64,000 nt of DNA from Enterococcus lacertideformus (lineage in GTDB: Bacteria; Bacillota; Bacilli; Lactobacillales; Enterococcaceae). The notes below the pieces were generated by a model. It saw only the letters and a program-made list of their open reading frames with translations. It made no database searches and had not been told where the DNA came from. Position numbers and translations under genes: made by a program. The stretch is from positions 62,001 to 126,000 of the forward strand of contig JADAKE010000017.1 of assembly GCA_015680865.1 (NCBI GenBank). The letters run 5' to 3'. Positions 10,241-20,293 of the stretch are shown here, piece after piece (the stretch's first letter is position 1; each line of letters begins with the position of its first letter).

Positions 10241-10954
10241 TTTGCTTCCTCCTTTTTATTTGTTTATTTCACTTTTTTAGATCTTTTAGTAATCTGATCA
10301 AAAAATAGAACCTTTATCGGCACGCCTTTACAATCTTTGTAGGAATAGTTGTTTGTCTCAAAACCAGGAAAAATATAACTTATCAGAAAAACAGTTCAGT
10401 TCTTTCTGAGTTAGTTGGATTACTTATGCATTGGCCACTCCCCTTTATTTTGGCGACGATTACTTATAATCCTTTTGTTTTCCATTGATACGTTGATTTT
10501 CTCTACTTGAAAATTTGCTACTTTCCCAATAACAAATTCTTCATACGTCTCATCAATTGCTTCATTTTTGTTCAAAATCGTTTGACAACTTAGTTCAGCT
10601 TAGTTGATTCTCAATATTCATTTTCGAAAAAGTCTTCGATCATCATATTTCGGTACACCTCACACCTTGTAACGATATAACTTCATTATTTCTGTTTGTT
10701 ACTCCAAACTATCTTTGTTTAATCTCTTTACCTCTTATGAATCTATTTTATCATGGCCTTTTCTTCCACTCTAAAATGAAGACACTCACATTTCAAAATT
10801 TTCACTTCGTGAATTTGATCCAAAAAAGAATGGCCTTCAGCTGTTACTATGCTCAAAAAAACCGAAAAAACACAAAAATAGCAAGTACTATTCCTATGAT
10901 TTTTCGATTTAATGTTTACAATAGTTCATAAATCAATACTTTATCTCTATTATT
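10241..10954. other. 714-bp gap with a probable degraded minus-strand gene
   Basis: No intact gene. On the minus strand, fragments such as NEAIDETYEEFVIGKVANF (about 10460-10580) and NNYSYKDCKGVPIKVLFFDQ (about 10280-10350) look like coding sequence interrupted by several stops, ending just before the ribosome-binding site of the reductase pseudogene. I do not recognise the family. The stretch 10860-10954 downstream of ffh shows no strong terminator hairpin. Confidence 0.35.
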
Positions 10955-12370
10955 TTATTTACGTTTTTTCTTCTTTTTGTTTTTCTTGATCATGCGATTC
11001 ATCTCCATTTTACCAAGTTTCCCTTTGACCCCAGTCCCAAACATTTGATCCATTCCTGGAATATTCATATCTCCTTTGGACATTTGTTGCATCATTTTAC
11101 GCGATTCTTTAAATTGCTTGATCATGCGATTGACTTCAACTACACTATTTCCAGAGCCGGCTGCAATCCTTCTGCGACGACTTGGATTTAAAAGATCGGG
11201 ATTCTCTCTTTCTGCAGGAGTCATAGAATAAACCATCGCTTTTTTCCGTTCCACATCTTTTGGATCTACTTTCACATTTTCAATACCAGGGACTTGATTC
11301 ATTCCAGGAATCATTTTAATTAAATCTTCTAATGGTCCCATACCCATTACTTGATCTAATTGTTCAATAAAATCATTGAAATCAAATGAATTTTCCCGCA
11401 TTTTTTTTGCGAGTTCTTCTGCTTTTTTCTCGTCGTAATCTTGTTGCGCTTTTTCAATCAATGTCAACATATCGCCCATACCGAGAATACGACTAGCCAT
11501 ACGATCGGGATGGAATACTTCCAAGTCTGTCGGCTTCTCACCCGAACCAATAAACTTGATAGGCGCTCCTGTAACCGAGCGGATAGAAAGGGCTGCACCA
11601 CCACGTGTATCCCCGTCTAGTTTTGTGATCACAACCCCAGTAATTCCTAATTGTTGGTTAAAACTATCGGCTACATTTACAGCATCTTGCCCAGTCATAG
11701 CATCTACAACTAGCAAAATCTCATTTGGTTGTGTTAAATCTTTGATTTGTTTCAATTCATCCATTAATGTTTCGTCGATATGCAGACGTCCTGCCGTATC
11801 AATCAACACATAGTCATTTTTCTTTTCTTTGGCTAATGCCATCCCTTGACGAACGATTTCGACTGGACTGACATCAGTTCCCATATCAAATACAGGCACA
11901 TCCAATTGTTGACCCAAGACTTTTAATTGGTCAATCGCAGCTGGTCGGTAAACGTCGCCTGCGATCAATAAAGGACGAGCACTTTCATTTTTTTTCAGAT
12001 AATTGGCTAGTTTACCTGTAAAAGTTGTTTTACCTGCCCCTTGCAGTCCAGCCATCATGATAACTGTTGGGATTTTTGGTGATTTATTTAACTCGACTGT
12101 TTCCGCACCTAATGTGATCGTTAATTCTTCATCCACGATTTTAACGATTTGTTGTGCGGGTGTTAAACTTTCCAATACTTCTACGCCGATTGCACGTTCA
12201 CGCACACGTTTGGTAAAGTCTTTCACTACTTGCAAGTTTACATCTGCTTCTAGTAAAGCTAGGCGGATTTCCCGCATCATTTCTTTGACATCAGCTTCTG
12301 AAACTTTTCCTTTTTTTCTTAATTTGCTCATTGCTTGTTGCAGACGCTCAGTTAAATTTTCAAATGCCAT
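10955..12370 (-). CDS. ffh: signal recognition particle protein Ffh (SRP54)
   Basis: GTPase of the SRP that binds signal peptides of nascent membrane and secreted proteins and docks with FtsY. N-domain residues 1-90; G-domain with P-loop GLQGAGKTTF (about 108), DTAGR, TKLDGDTRGG; methionine-rich M-domain from about 300 (MGMGPLEDLIKMIPGMN, RRRRIAAGSG for RNA binding). Ends in a Lys-rich tail. 471 residues is the usual length. The ATG is 15 bases after ylxM, its conserved partner. No lesion despite several homopolymers. Confidence 0.97.
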   Translation of the reverse strand: MAFENLTERLQQAMSKLRKKGKVSEADVKEMMREIRLALLEADVNLQVVKDFTKRVRERAIGVEVLESLTPAQQIVKIVDEELTITLGAETVELNKSPKIPTVIMMAGLQGAGKTTFTGKLANYLKKNESARPLLIAGDVYRPAAIDQLKVLGQQLDVPVFDMGTDVSPVEIVRQGMALAKEKKNDYVLIDTAGRLHIDETLMDELKQIKDLTQPNEILLVVDAMTGQDAVNVADSFNQQLGITGVVITKLDGDTRGGAALSIRSVTGAPIKFIGSGEKPTDLEVFHPDRMASRILGMGDMLTLIEKAQQDYDEKKAEELAKKMRENSFDFNDFIEQLDQVMGMGPLEDLIKMIPGMNQVPGIENVKVDPKDVERKKAMVYSMTPAERENPDLLNPSRRRRIAAGSGNSVVEVNRMIKQFKESRKMMQQMSKGDMNIPGMDQMFGTGVKGKLGKMEMNRMIKKNKKKKKRK

Positions 12371-12385
12371 ATTTTCTTCATCCCT

Positions 12386-12724
12386 TTATTCTTCGATTTC
12401 TTGAATCTGTTTTACATAATCAAGTAGAACCTCATCTTTTGGATAAGTTTCTTTCACATAAGTTGTCATTTTTTCTAACAGTTGTTGACGAACGATATAA
12501 TCTGAGTAAAGATGAAGTTTCCTTTCATAACCCTCTAAAATTTTACTTGTTCGTTTAATATTATCATATACTGCTTGACGACTTACTTCATAGTCTTCTG
12601 CTATCTCACCTAATGAAAAATCGTCTGCATAATATAGTTCCATATAATTCATCTGTTTTTCGGTTAAAAGTGTAGAATAAAATTCAAAAAGTGCGTTCAT
12701 TCGATTCGTTTTCTCGATTTCCAT
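12386..12724 (-). CDS. ylxM: YlxM, putative helix-turn-helix partner of the SRP pathway
   Basis: UPF0122 family, 112 residues, resembling sigma-70 region 4: [20 protein letters not shown] is the helix-turn-helix. It modulates SRP function in streptococci. The start ATG 12722-12724 (MEIEKTN) has GAGGTG 6 bases upstream, which is better than the in-frame GTG at 12733 lying inside that site. The 5' end overlaps the 3' end of the DUF523 gene by 41 bases. It precedes ffh, the standard arrangement. Confidence 0.92.
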   Translation of the reverse strand: MEIEKTNRMNALFEFYSTLLTEKQMNYMELYYADDFSLGEIAEDYEVSRQAVYDNIKRTSKILEGYERKLHLYSDYIVRQQLLEKMTTYVKETYPKDEVLLDYVKQIQEIEE

Positions 12725-13187
12725 TCTGTTCACCTCGCAATTTTAACCATTCTTCATCAGAGAGTACGGTCATCTTTTTTTGGATAAAATAAGCAGTTGC
12801 AACCCCCGTCCCAGCTATAAGTTTTCCTGAAAAATTGCCATCATAAATGGACGTAGAACCACAGGATGGACTCTTAGCCTTTAATATGACGATATTGATT
12901 CCTTGTTCTTTCAGTTTTTGGTAAGCAAGGATTGCACCTTTTTGGTAAGCATGGGTCACATCTTCGCCTTTTTTCGTTATGACTTTTGCTTGATTGTTCC
13001 AAACATCAAACCCATCTCCTCCAACTATTTCAGCTGGCGATCTAGGTATCAAAAGTCCACCCATTACTTCAGGACAAATCATAACGGCTTTTCCTTCATC
13101 AACCAATTTCTTCAATTGGGGAATCAATTTTTCTTGTCCATCATAACGGCACAAAACGCCTCCTAAACAAGAGCTGATACCAATCAC
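12684..13187 (-). CDS. DUF523 family protein
   Basis: A 167-residue cytoplasmic protein of unknown function. The family signatures are [14 protein letters not shown] at the N-terminus and [11 protein letters not shown] at about residue 105-115, with Cys residues that could bind a metal or cluster. [20 protein letters not shown] is also typical. The last residues ([13 protein letters not shown]) are read through the start of ylxM and may be an extension of the usual C-terminus. Transcribed with ylxM-ffh. Confidence 0.85.
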   Translation of the reverse strand: MIGISSCLGGVLCRYDGQEKLIPQLKKLVDEGKAVMICPEVMGGLLIPRSPAEIVGGDGFDVWNNQAKVITKKGEDVTHAYQKGAILAYQKLKEQGINIVILKAKSPSCGSTSIYDGNFSGKLIAGTGVATAYFIQKKMTVLSDEEWLKLRGEQNGNRENESNERTF

Positions 13188-13366
13188 TTTCCTCTCACTC
13201 CTTTATCCAACAAAGTGCCTTTCCATATATACCATTTATTTAGTCTGTAAAATAGTCCTTCTACTCGATTCTATGCTAAAATAAGAAATGCATGATGACA
13301 ATAGATTTTTAGAGCTATTTAATCGAAGGCATTAAAATTACCGCTCGGTCCAAGGCAAAGAATACA

Positions 13367-13396
13367 TTGACTTCTAGTGAAAAAATTCGGTATGCT
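13367..13396 (+). promoter_or_regulatory. putative sigma-A promoter of phoPR
   Basis: TTGACT (13367-13372) and TATGCT (13391-13396) are separated by 18 bases, 40 bases before the phoP ATG, and the ribosome-binding site AAAGGAG follows. The upstream 248-bp gap holds no gene. No PhoP-box repeats are seen here, unlike in front of pstS. Confidence 0.5.
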
Positions 13397-13435
13397 CTTG
13401 GAAAATAAAAAAGAAGTCAAGCAAAAGGAGAATTT

Positions 13436-14137
13436 ATGAAAAAAGTATTAGTGATAGATGATGAGCCTTCTATCGTCACATTATTGACTTTTAATTTAGA
13501 AAAAGAAGGATATAAAGTGACAAGCGCCTTTGATGGGCAAGTTGGCTTAGACTTAGCCCTTGAAGAAACATATGATTTCATTATTTTGGATGTGATGTTA
13601 CCCTCAATTGATGGGATGGTTATTACCCAAAAATTAAGACAAGAAAAAATTGATGCCCCTATTTTGATGCTTACAGCAAAAGATGATCAAGTTGATCGCA
13701 TCATCGGTCTTGAAATTGGTGCAGATGATTATTTGACAAAACCATTTAGTCCTAGAGAAGTGATTGCTCGCATGAAAGCTATTTTTCGCCGTATCGAACC
13801 TCGAAAAGTGCAACAAGAAGATGCCGAACCAAATTATTTATCGATTGGCCAAATCAAAGCTGATTTAACCAATTTTCAGGTGACTGTTGATGAACGTCCC
13901 ATTGAATTGACCCCCAAAGAATTTGAACTGCTCGTTTACTTTATGAAACGCAAAGATCGGGTAATTGATCGTGATACCTTGCTTGATCGTATCTGGAACT
14001 TTGATTTTGCAGGACAAAGCAGAATCGTCGATGTTCATGTCAGCCATCTAAGAGAAAAAATCGAGAGAGACCCAAAACATCCGAAATATTTAGTCACCGT
14101 TCGCGGATTCGGTTATAAATTCCAGGAGCCAAAATGA
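13436..14137 (+). CDS. phoP: OmpR-family response regulator PhoP
   Basis: DNA-binding output of a two-component system that, in Bacillota, controls phosphate-starvation genes. Receiver domain 1-115 with acidic pair D8/D9, phospho-acceptor D52 in IILDVMLPS, T80 and K102 in TKPFSPRE. A winged-helix domain fills 135-233 (ELTPKEFELLVYFMKRKDRV, HVSHLREKIE, TVRGFGYKF). 233 residues, normal length. AAAGGAG precedes the ATG. Its stop overlaps the phoR start (ATGA). The PhoP-box array upstream of the nearby pstS supports the phosphate assignment. Confidence 0.92.
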   Translation: MKKVLVIDDEPSIVTLLTFNLEKEGYKVTSAFDGQVGLDLALEETYDFIILDVMLPSIDGMVITQKLRQEKIDAPILMLTAKDDQVDRIIGLEIGADDYLTKPFSPREVIARMKAIFRRIEPRKVQQEDAEPNYLSIGQIKADLTNFQVTVDERPIELTPKEFELLVYFMKRKDRVIDRDTLLDRIWNFDFAGQSRIVDVHVSHLREKIERDPKHPKYLVTVRGFGYKFQEPK

Positions 14138-15879
14138 TGAATTGGCGAAAATTAACGGAACGCCTACTCTTTTTCTTTCTCTTAGTTGGACTATTCTTAG
14201 GTGGTTGGCAACTGATTTCTAATTATTTCAAGCAACAAATCATTGAACAACAAGAAAGTTATCTTTCTAAAAAAGGAGAGTTGTTGATTCATCAATTAGA
14301 TGTAACCGACTTATCTTCTAGTGCCAATCAATCTGTCTTAACTGAATTTGTCCACCAATCAGACGAACGAATTACTTTATTAGATGCAAATGGACAGATT
14401 TTATTCGATACCACAAATGCTTCATTAGACGGTCAGCGAAACACTCGTCCTGAAATCAAAGCTGTACTTGATGGAGGGTCATTTGGGACCTCATTGAGAA
14501 TGAGCGATACATTGCAAGAAGAATTATTGTATGTCGCACTGCCGATCAAAAAAAGTGGGCAATTAGAAGCAATCGTTCGTATCGCAGAACCAACAAATGG
14601 TTTTTTACCACGAACGGAAAATTTTCGACGCTGGGTCTTTTTCTTCTTTCTGATATTCTTTGTTGTTTTGACTAGCATGATCTATTATTTAGCATACCAA
14701 CGAAATCGTCCTCTTAAAACTGTTCTTCCTGTTTTAAAAAAGATGGTCAAAAATCCTGATAAAACTGAAATCATTATGCAAACATCTGAGCAATGGGAAG
14801 AGTTGTATCAAACAATCAATACATTAAGTGAACAGATGAGTAAAATATATCGTGCTTACACTACAACTGAAGAACAACTGTATACCTTATTAAATGAGTT
14901 AATGATTGGTGTATTTTTAATTGATTCTGAATCTCGACTTCGCTTGTTAAATCCCAAAATGCAGGTACACTTAGGCGTACATGATTATCAACCAAACCAA
15001 CGCTATACTGAGATCATCCAAGAACCAAAATTGATCCAATTGATCCATCAAGTCACACCAACTGAACCTTTGATCCATCAAGAAATCACTCTTTCAGAAG
15101 GTCATCAGACGTTGGACATTAGTCTTCGATATTTCAATAGTTCAGAAGAAACTGGACAAATCTTAGGTGTCGCCTATGATCTAACTAAAGTGAGACGACT
15201 AGAAAAACTACAGAAAGATTTTGTTGGAAATGTTTCTCATGAATTAAAGACGCCGGTCACTTCATTGATAGGATTTACAGAAACCTTGTTAGATGGAGCA
15301 AAAGATGATCCAAAAACATTAACTGATTTCCTTTTGATCATGCAAAAAGACGCCATTCGTTTGGACAAATTAATCAGAGAAATCATTCAGCTATCCAAAG
15401 ATGAAGAAACTTCTCACAAGACACAAACAATTGATTTATCTGCCTATTTCCAACAGATCATCCAAAGCTATCAACCAATGATTAAAAAAAAACACTTAAC
15501 TGTACAATTGATTAATGAAAATACAGTATTTACTACACAAACGGATCTTTTGTATCCAATCATTAAAAATTTGGTAGAAAATGCGATCCAATATTCTAAA
15601 GAATCAAGCAAAATAATCATTCGTTATCAAGTAGATACACAATTGGTGTTTTCCGTTCAAGATTTTGGCATCGGCATTGATCACGAAGATCAAGAAAGAA
15701 TTTTCGAACGTTTTTATCGAGTCGATAAAGCCAGAAGTCGACACTCTGGTAGCACTGGTTTAGGACTAGCTATCGTCAAAGATTATATCAATCTTTTAGG
15801 TGGTAAGATTCCAGTGAAGAGCCATCCGGGTATGGTGTCTACTTTCACCGTCATAATCCCATCTTCTATAAAAAAGTAA
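14134..15879 (+). CDS. phoR: PhoR-type sensor histidine kinase
   Basis: Membrane sensor that phosphorylates PhoP. Transmembrane helix about residues 10-30, extracellular sensor domain about 32-165, second helix about 168-188, a linker and PAS domain about 250-350, then HisKA with phospho-acceptor His369 in NVSHELKTPVTSLIGFTE and an ATPase domain with NLVENAIQYS (N-box), DFGIGI (G1) and GSTGLGLAIVKDY (G2). 581 residues matches PhoR. The start overlaps the phoP stop by four bases, so the pair is translationally coupled. Intact. Confidence 0.92.
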   Translation: MMNWRKLTERLLFFFLLVGLFLGGWQLISNYFKQQIIEQQESYLSKKGELLIHQLDVTDLSSSANQSVLTEFVHQSDERITLLDANGQILFDTTNASLDGQRNTRPEIKAVLDGGSFGTSLRMSDTLQEELLYVALPIKKSGQLEAIVRIAEPTNGFLPRTENFRRWVFFFFLIFFVVLTSMIYYLAYQRNRPLKTVLPVLKKMVKNPDKTEIIMQTSEQWEELYQTINTLSEQMSKIYRAYTTTEEQLYTLLNELMIGVFLIDSESRLRLLNPKMQVHLGVHDYQPNQRYTEIIQEPKLIQLIHQVTPTEPLIHQEITLSEGHQTLDISLRYFNSSEETGQILGVAYDLTKVRRLEKLQKDFVGNVSHELKTPVTSLIGFTETLLDGAKDDPKTLTDFLLIMQKDAIRLDKLIREIIQLSKDEETSHKTQTIDLSAYFQQIIQSYQPMIKKKHLTVQLINENTVFTTQTDLLYPIIKNLVENAIQYSKESSKIIIRYQVDTQLVFSVQDFGIGIDHEDQERIFERFYRVDKARSRHSGSTGLGLAIVKDYINLLGGKIPVKSHPGMVSTFTVIIPSSIKK

Positions 15880-15935
15880 GTGGAGAATAAAAGCAAGCTG
15901 GAGTGTATTCTCTTGTAAAGCGGAAAAAGAGAAGA

Positions 15936-16325
15936 ACTAGGACATAAATCTAACACAAATCCTTGAAGCATTCATGTATCAGCACCTTGAAATAAGCTTC
16001 AATTTTTTAAAATATAAAAAACTATTTCAAAAAATTTCTTCTTATTTTTCATCGAAGCTAATCAATGCTTTCACAACCTTTTCTTTTAAACGGTGTGCCA
16101 AAGTCAACTCTTCGGTAGTAAGAGCTAATCGGCTTTGTCATGACCTTTTCTCTTAAATAGTACCCACAGCATTGCTTCTTAATTCTTGAAGCAGACTATG
16201 CTGTTTATAACCTCTGATCCACGGTATTCAAAGAGTTATACTTCGATAATAAGTCAAAAAATCTCAAAATATGAAAAACTAAAGCGTTTTATTCTTATTA
16301 CTCAGAACAAAACGCTCTATTTATG
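15936..16325. repeat. AGGACATAAATC element followed by family-A intergenic repeats
   Basis: The 564-bp gap between phoR and the ATPase contains AACTAGGACATAAATCTAA (about 15935-15953), shared with the hairpin at 57.0 kb. Two family-A units follow: about 16075-16150 (CAACTCTTCGGTAGTAAG, as at 2.7 kb) and about 16205-16325 (CCACGGTATTCAAAGAG, AATAAGTCAAAAAATCTC, TTATGACCTCT). No gene is credible in the gap. Confidence 0.55.
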
Positions 16326-16443
16326 ACCTCTCACTCTGTGACGAGATGACAGAAATGAAAGATATTTATCAGCCATTTCATAGGCTTTTTTTTCATAAAT
16401 GTATTATGGTAAGGATACTACTAATAATTGAGGTAATTTGTAA

Positions 16444-18888
16444 ATGAAAATATTCAGTAATAGGACAAAAGAGCTGCATTGTCATACAGTTATCGCTAGA
16501 TATACCCCCGATTATAAAGTGGGGCTTACAGATGAACTTGTCTCGGAAAGAGTGAATGCACAGGCAACCAACAAGACCATCGATACTTCATTCAAAACGA
16601 ACAAACAAATTGTTTTTCAGAATATATTCACCTACTTTAATTTGATTTTTATTGTCTTAGCTGTCTTATTATGTGTAGTGGGTTCGTACAAAAACTTGAC
16701 ATTTTTACCAGTAATCATTGCAAATACTGGAATTGCGATTTATCAAGAAATCCGCTCAAAAAAGATTTTAGATAATCTAAATGTTTTAAATACCACGAAA
16801 GTGACAGTTGTAAGAAATGGCTTAGAAAGTAAAATCGATATTGAAGATTTAGTTTTAGATGATATCGTGTTACTGGAGACCGGTCAACAAATACCTGCTG
16901 ACGGGGTAATTTTATCAGGTAAACTCCAAGTCAATGAAGCTTTATTAACAGGAGAAGCCGACGAAATTACGAAAGAAGTTGAGGATTACTTAATGTCAGG
17001 AAGCTTTGTCGTTTCTGGTAGCGCCTATGTGCGATTAGATAAAGTAGGTTATGATTCCTATATCTCCCAACTAACGATAAAAGCCAAAAAAATGGGAGAA
17101 GGCGAACAATCCGAGATAATTACCTCGCTGAATAAGTTGATTAAATGGGTGGGGATTATTATCATCCCTTTAGGAATCACGTTGTTTTCACAAAGCTACT
17201 TTTTTAATGGTGATACACTCAAAGAAAGTGTCGTTGCTATGGAAGCAGCTTTGATTGGTATGATACCAGAAGGACTTTATCTGTTAACCACGATTGCTTT
17301 AGCGATGAGTGCTACCCGTTTAGCGAGACAGCGTGTATTGTTACATGATATGAAAAGTATTGAAACGCTCGCAAGAGTAAATGTATTATGTGTTGATAAA
17401 ACAGGAACAATTACAGAAAATCAAATGTCTGTACAACAATTACTGATTGCATCTAATGGGCAAGCAAAGCAAAAAGCTGATACAATCGAAACTTTGATTT
17501 CTGATTATGCCAAAGCAATGGCAGATGATAATGAAACTATGCACGCTATTAAAGAAACTTTTAACAAATATTCGGCTAATGAGGCTTTAGATGTACTACC
17601 TTTTTCGTCTGTTCAAAAATTTAGTAGCGTTACTTTCTCAGAAGGTGTTTATGTATTAGGCGCACCAGAAATGGTTTTACGAGACCAGTTTTCAATTTAT
17701 AAAAAAGAATTCATTCAGTATGCAGACCAAGGTTATCGTGTGTTAGTTTTTGGTAGCTATCAAGGAAAACTAGAAGCATCTTTTTTAGAAGCAGGAGTCA
17801 TCCCCCTGGCCTATCTTTTAATTGCTAATCCTATACGTAAAGAAGCTCCAGCAACTTTTACTTATTTTGAAAAACAAGGTGTAGCAATCAAAGTCATCTC
17901 TGGAGATAGCCCGCAAACTGTTTCAAGTGTTGCTTTGCAAGCTGGTATTGCTAATGCAGAGAAGTATGTAGATGTTTCTCAATTATCCGAAGAAGATTAT
18001 CCGAGGGCTGTAGAAGAATATACAGTGTTTGGACGTGTGAAACCAGAACAAAAGATGCAATTCGTACAACTCCTTAAGCAGAAAAATACAGTAGCAATGA
18101 CAGGCGATGGTGTAAATGACATCCTAGCCATGAAAGAAGCTGATTGCAGTATTGCGATGGCTTCAGGAAATGAGGCCACGATCCAGGCAGCACAAGTTGC
18201 TTTGTTAGATTCTGATTTTTCAAGAATGCCAAAAATTGTAGCAGAAGGGCGTAGAGTAGTGAACAATATTGAACGTTCTGCCAGTTTATTTTTGGTTAAG
18301 AATATCTTTTCATTCTTACTTTCAATGTTTTCAGTATTGTTTGCATTAACTTATCCATTGGAACCTTCTCAAATTACATTGATTAGTTTATTTACGATCG
18401 GGTTACCTTCTTTTTTACTCGCTCTTGAAGAAAATAAAAAACGAATCGAAGGAGAATTTATTTTTAACGTGATGGTAAAAGCAGTTCCCGGTGGATTGAC
18501 AGATATGACTGTAGTTGGTTTATTAGTTGTTGGAGGTGTCATTTTAAATTTAAATAAAACAGATGTTTCCACTGCTTCGACAATGTTACTGATTGCCGTA
18601 GGTTTTTTAGTGCTCTATAGAATTTGTCAACCACTGAACCAATTTAAACGACGGATCATTTTATTCTGTGCAGGAGGGATTTTGTTTTCAGTCGTTTTCC
18701 TTCATAAATTGTTTTCTATTACAGCTATCTCCTCTGTTTCTATTTTGTTGCTATTGATTTTATTTTTTGCAGCAGACTCTATTTTTCGTCAATATACGCA
18801 TTTCATCGAAAAGTATAGTCGCTTAAAAAAACAAAAGGAGAAGCGAACAGTTTGGGAATGGCTCAAAGACTTACTTTCCATGGAGTGA
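16444..18888 (+). CDS. cation-transporting P-type ATPase, CtpE-like
   Basis: An 814-residue HAD-type P-type ATPase pumping an unidentified cation. Motifs in order: actuator TGEADE (about 175), membrane IPEGLYLL (about 276), phosphorylation site Asp318 in DKTGTIT, nucleotide-binding region, hinge TGDGVNDILAMKEADC (about 555), then six C-terminal membrane segments. There is no heavy-metal domain and no CPx motif, so it is not a copper/zinc pump. The IPEGL motif and GLTDELVSERV start resemble actinobacterial CtpE (calcium) and relatives. GAGGT is 10 bases before the ATG. It lies between phoPR and pstS. Confidence 0.85.
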   Translation: MKIFSNRTKELHCHTVIARYTPDYKVGLTDELVSERVNAQATNKTIDTSFKTNKQIVFQNIFTYFNLIFIVLAVLLCVVGSYKNLTFLPVIIANTGIAIYQEIRSKKILDNLNVLNTTKVTVVRNGLESKIDIEDLVLDDIVLLETGQQIPADGVILSGKLQVNEALLTGEADEITKEVEDYLMSGSFVVSGSAYVRLDKVGYDSYISQLTIKAKKMGEGEQSEIITSLNKLIKWVGIIIIPLGITLFSQSYFFNGDTLKESVVAMEAALIGMIPEGLYLLTTIALAMSATRLARQRVLLHDMKSIETLARVNVLCVDKTGTITENQMSVQQLLIASNGQAKQKADTIETLISDYAKAMADDNETMHAIKETFNKYSANEALDVLPFSSVQKFSSVTFSEGVYVLGAPEMVLRDQFSIYKKEFIQYADQGYRVLVFGSYQGKLEASFLEAGVIPLAYLLIANPIRKEAPATFTYFEKQGVAIKVISGDSPQTVSSVALQAGIANAEKYVDVSQLSEEDYPRAVEEYTVFGRVKPEQKMQFVQLLKQKNTVAMTGDGVNDILAMKEADCSIAMASGNEATIQAAQVALLDSDFSRMPKIVAEGRRVVNNIERSASLFLVKNIFSFLLSMFSVLFALTYPLEPSQITLISLFTIGLPSFLLALEENKKRIEGEFIFNVMVKAVPGGLTDMTVVGLLVVGGVILNLNKTDVSTASTMLLIAVGFLVLYRICQPLNQFKRRIILFCAGGILFSVVFLHKLFSITAISSVSILLLLILFFAADSIFRQYTHFIEKYSRLKKQKEKRTVWEWLKDLLSME

Positions 18889-18949
18889 AAATAAAACAAA
18901 TATTCGGAAAAAACTAGAGAGATCGTGAAAACACCGCTTCACTGACAAT

Positions 18950-19330
18950 AAGAAAAACTTTTAAAAAAAGAGGTCATGAAAAGAGCGTTTGGGCCTGATT
19001 AGTAAGGTAGAATCGTTCGAAACATTTTTTCATGTTTTGAGCGATTTTGACTTAATACCTCAGAACTGCTCTTTGAATACCGTAGATAAGAGGTTATGAC
19101 AAGAACGGTTTGCTCTGAGTGATAAGGATGAACAGCTCGAAATAGCTTCTCATGTTTTTGAATTTTTTGAGCTTAATTCCGCAGAAGGAATGCTGTGAAT
19201 ACCGTGGAATAGAGAACATGAAAAGATTGATCTGCATCAATTGATCAGAACTCATAGAGAAAAACAGCTTTCCATGTTTTTTCTCTGTATTGGACTACCA
19301 TAGATCCAAACCTTTAAACACCGTTAATTC
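18950..19330. repeat. tandem family-A intergenic repeats between convergent genes
   Basis: The 460-bp gap between the ATPase and pstS 3' ends is filled with at least two, perhaps three, imperfect units in the opposite orientation to those at 2.7 and 16.2 kb: about 18975-19090 (AGAGGTCATGAAAAGAGCG, TGAGCGATTTTGACTTAAT, TGAATACCGTAGAT) and about 19090-19210 (AGAGGTTATGACAAGAACG, GAGCTTAATTCCGCAGAA, TGAATACCGTGGA). A third, weaker unit continues to about 19330. No gene is present. Confidence 0.6.
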
Positions 19331-19348
19331 ACTTTTAGGGGTAACTAT

Positions 19349-20242
19349 TTATTTGCTTAAATTACCTTCAGCATCACGTTCCACTTGCATCGAGGTGATT
19401 GGTAAGTAGCCTAATTCTTTAACTGCTCCTTGTTGTACATCATCAGTCATCATATAGTCCAAAAACTTTTTGACTTCTGGAGAAGGTTCACCATTCGTAT
19501 ACATATGCTCATAAGACCAAATCTTCCAGCTATTATCAGCCACATTTTCTTCTTTTGGCTTTACACCATCAATACTTAAAGCTTGAGTCGTATCATCCAA
19601 GTAAGAAAAAGCTAGATAACTAATTGCGCCTGGTGTTTGACTAACGATCTGGCGAACAGTACCAGAAGAGTCTTGTTCTTGTGACTGAATGGGTGTTGCT
19701 CCATCTAGTCCCCACTTTTCAAAAGTTGCTCTTGTGCCGCTTCCATTTGCGCGATTGATGACATTGATTTTTTCATCTTTCCCACCAAGTTCTTTCCAGT
19801 TTGTTACTTTTCCAGTAAATATATCAATCAATTCCTGTTTTGTAATATTTTTTACATTGGCATCCTTATTAACAATTGGTGCCATACCTACAACAGCAAC
19901 TTTATGGTCAACCAATTTACTTGCATCAATACCTTCTTTTTCTTCAGCGAAAACATCTGAATTTCCAATTGTAACTGCGCCTGATTCTACCTGGCTCAAT
20001 CCAGTGCCACTTCCGCCACCTTGAACAGAAATTTGATAATTTGGATTTTCTTGAACAAAGCTTTCTTGTGCAGCATCAACCAAAGGCTGTAGAGCAGTAG
20101 AACCGACTGCGACAATTTTTACTTGATCATTTGGGCTTGTTGAGGTTGCTTGAGCAGCTGATCCATCTGTACTACCAGAACCAGAGCCACATCCAGCTAA
20201 TACTAAACCCAAGATACCTAAAGAGAATAATACTTTTTTCAT
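19349..20242 (-). CDS. pstS: phosphate ABC transporter substrate-binding lipoprotein PstS
   Basis: Binds inorganic phosphate outside the membrane and delivers it to PstCA. Signal peptide with lipobox LVLAGC (Cys18), then a Ser/Gly-rich linker. Phosphate-binding motifs are AVGSTALQPLV, QGGGSGTGLSQVESG, INRANGSGTRATFEKW and TPGAISYLAFSY. 297 residues, normal. AAAGGGG precedes the ATG. No pstC, pstA, pstB or phoU lies in the window, so this is an orphan or paralogue. A PhoP-box array lies just upstream, consistent with phosphate-starvation induction. Confidence 0.94.
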   Translation of the reverse strand: MKKVLFSLGILGLVLAGCGSGSGSTDGSAAQATSTSPNDQVKIVAVGSTALQPLVDAAQESFVQENPNYQISVQGGGSGTGLSQVESGAVTIGNSDVFAEEKEGIDASKLVDHKVAVVGMAPIVNKDANVKNITKQELIDIFTGKVTNWKELGGKDEKINVINRANGSGTRATFEKWGLDGATPIQSQEQDSSGTVRQIVSQTPGAISYLAFSYLDDTTQALSIDGVKPKEENVADNSWKIWSYEHMYTNGEPSPEVKKFLDYMMTDDVQQGAVKELGYLPITSMQVERDAEGNLSK

Positions 20243-20293
20243 TGATATACCCCTTTCTTATTTACAAGTAAAGTGTAACAAAGCACTGTAAAT

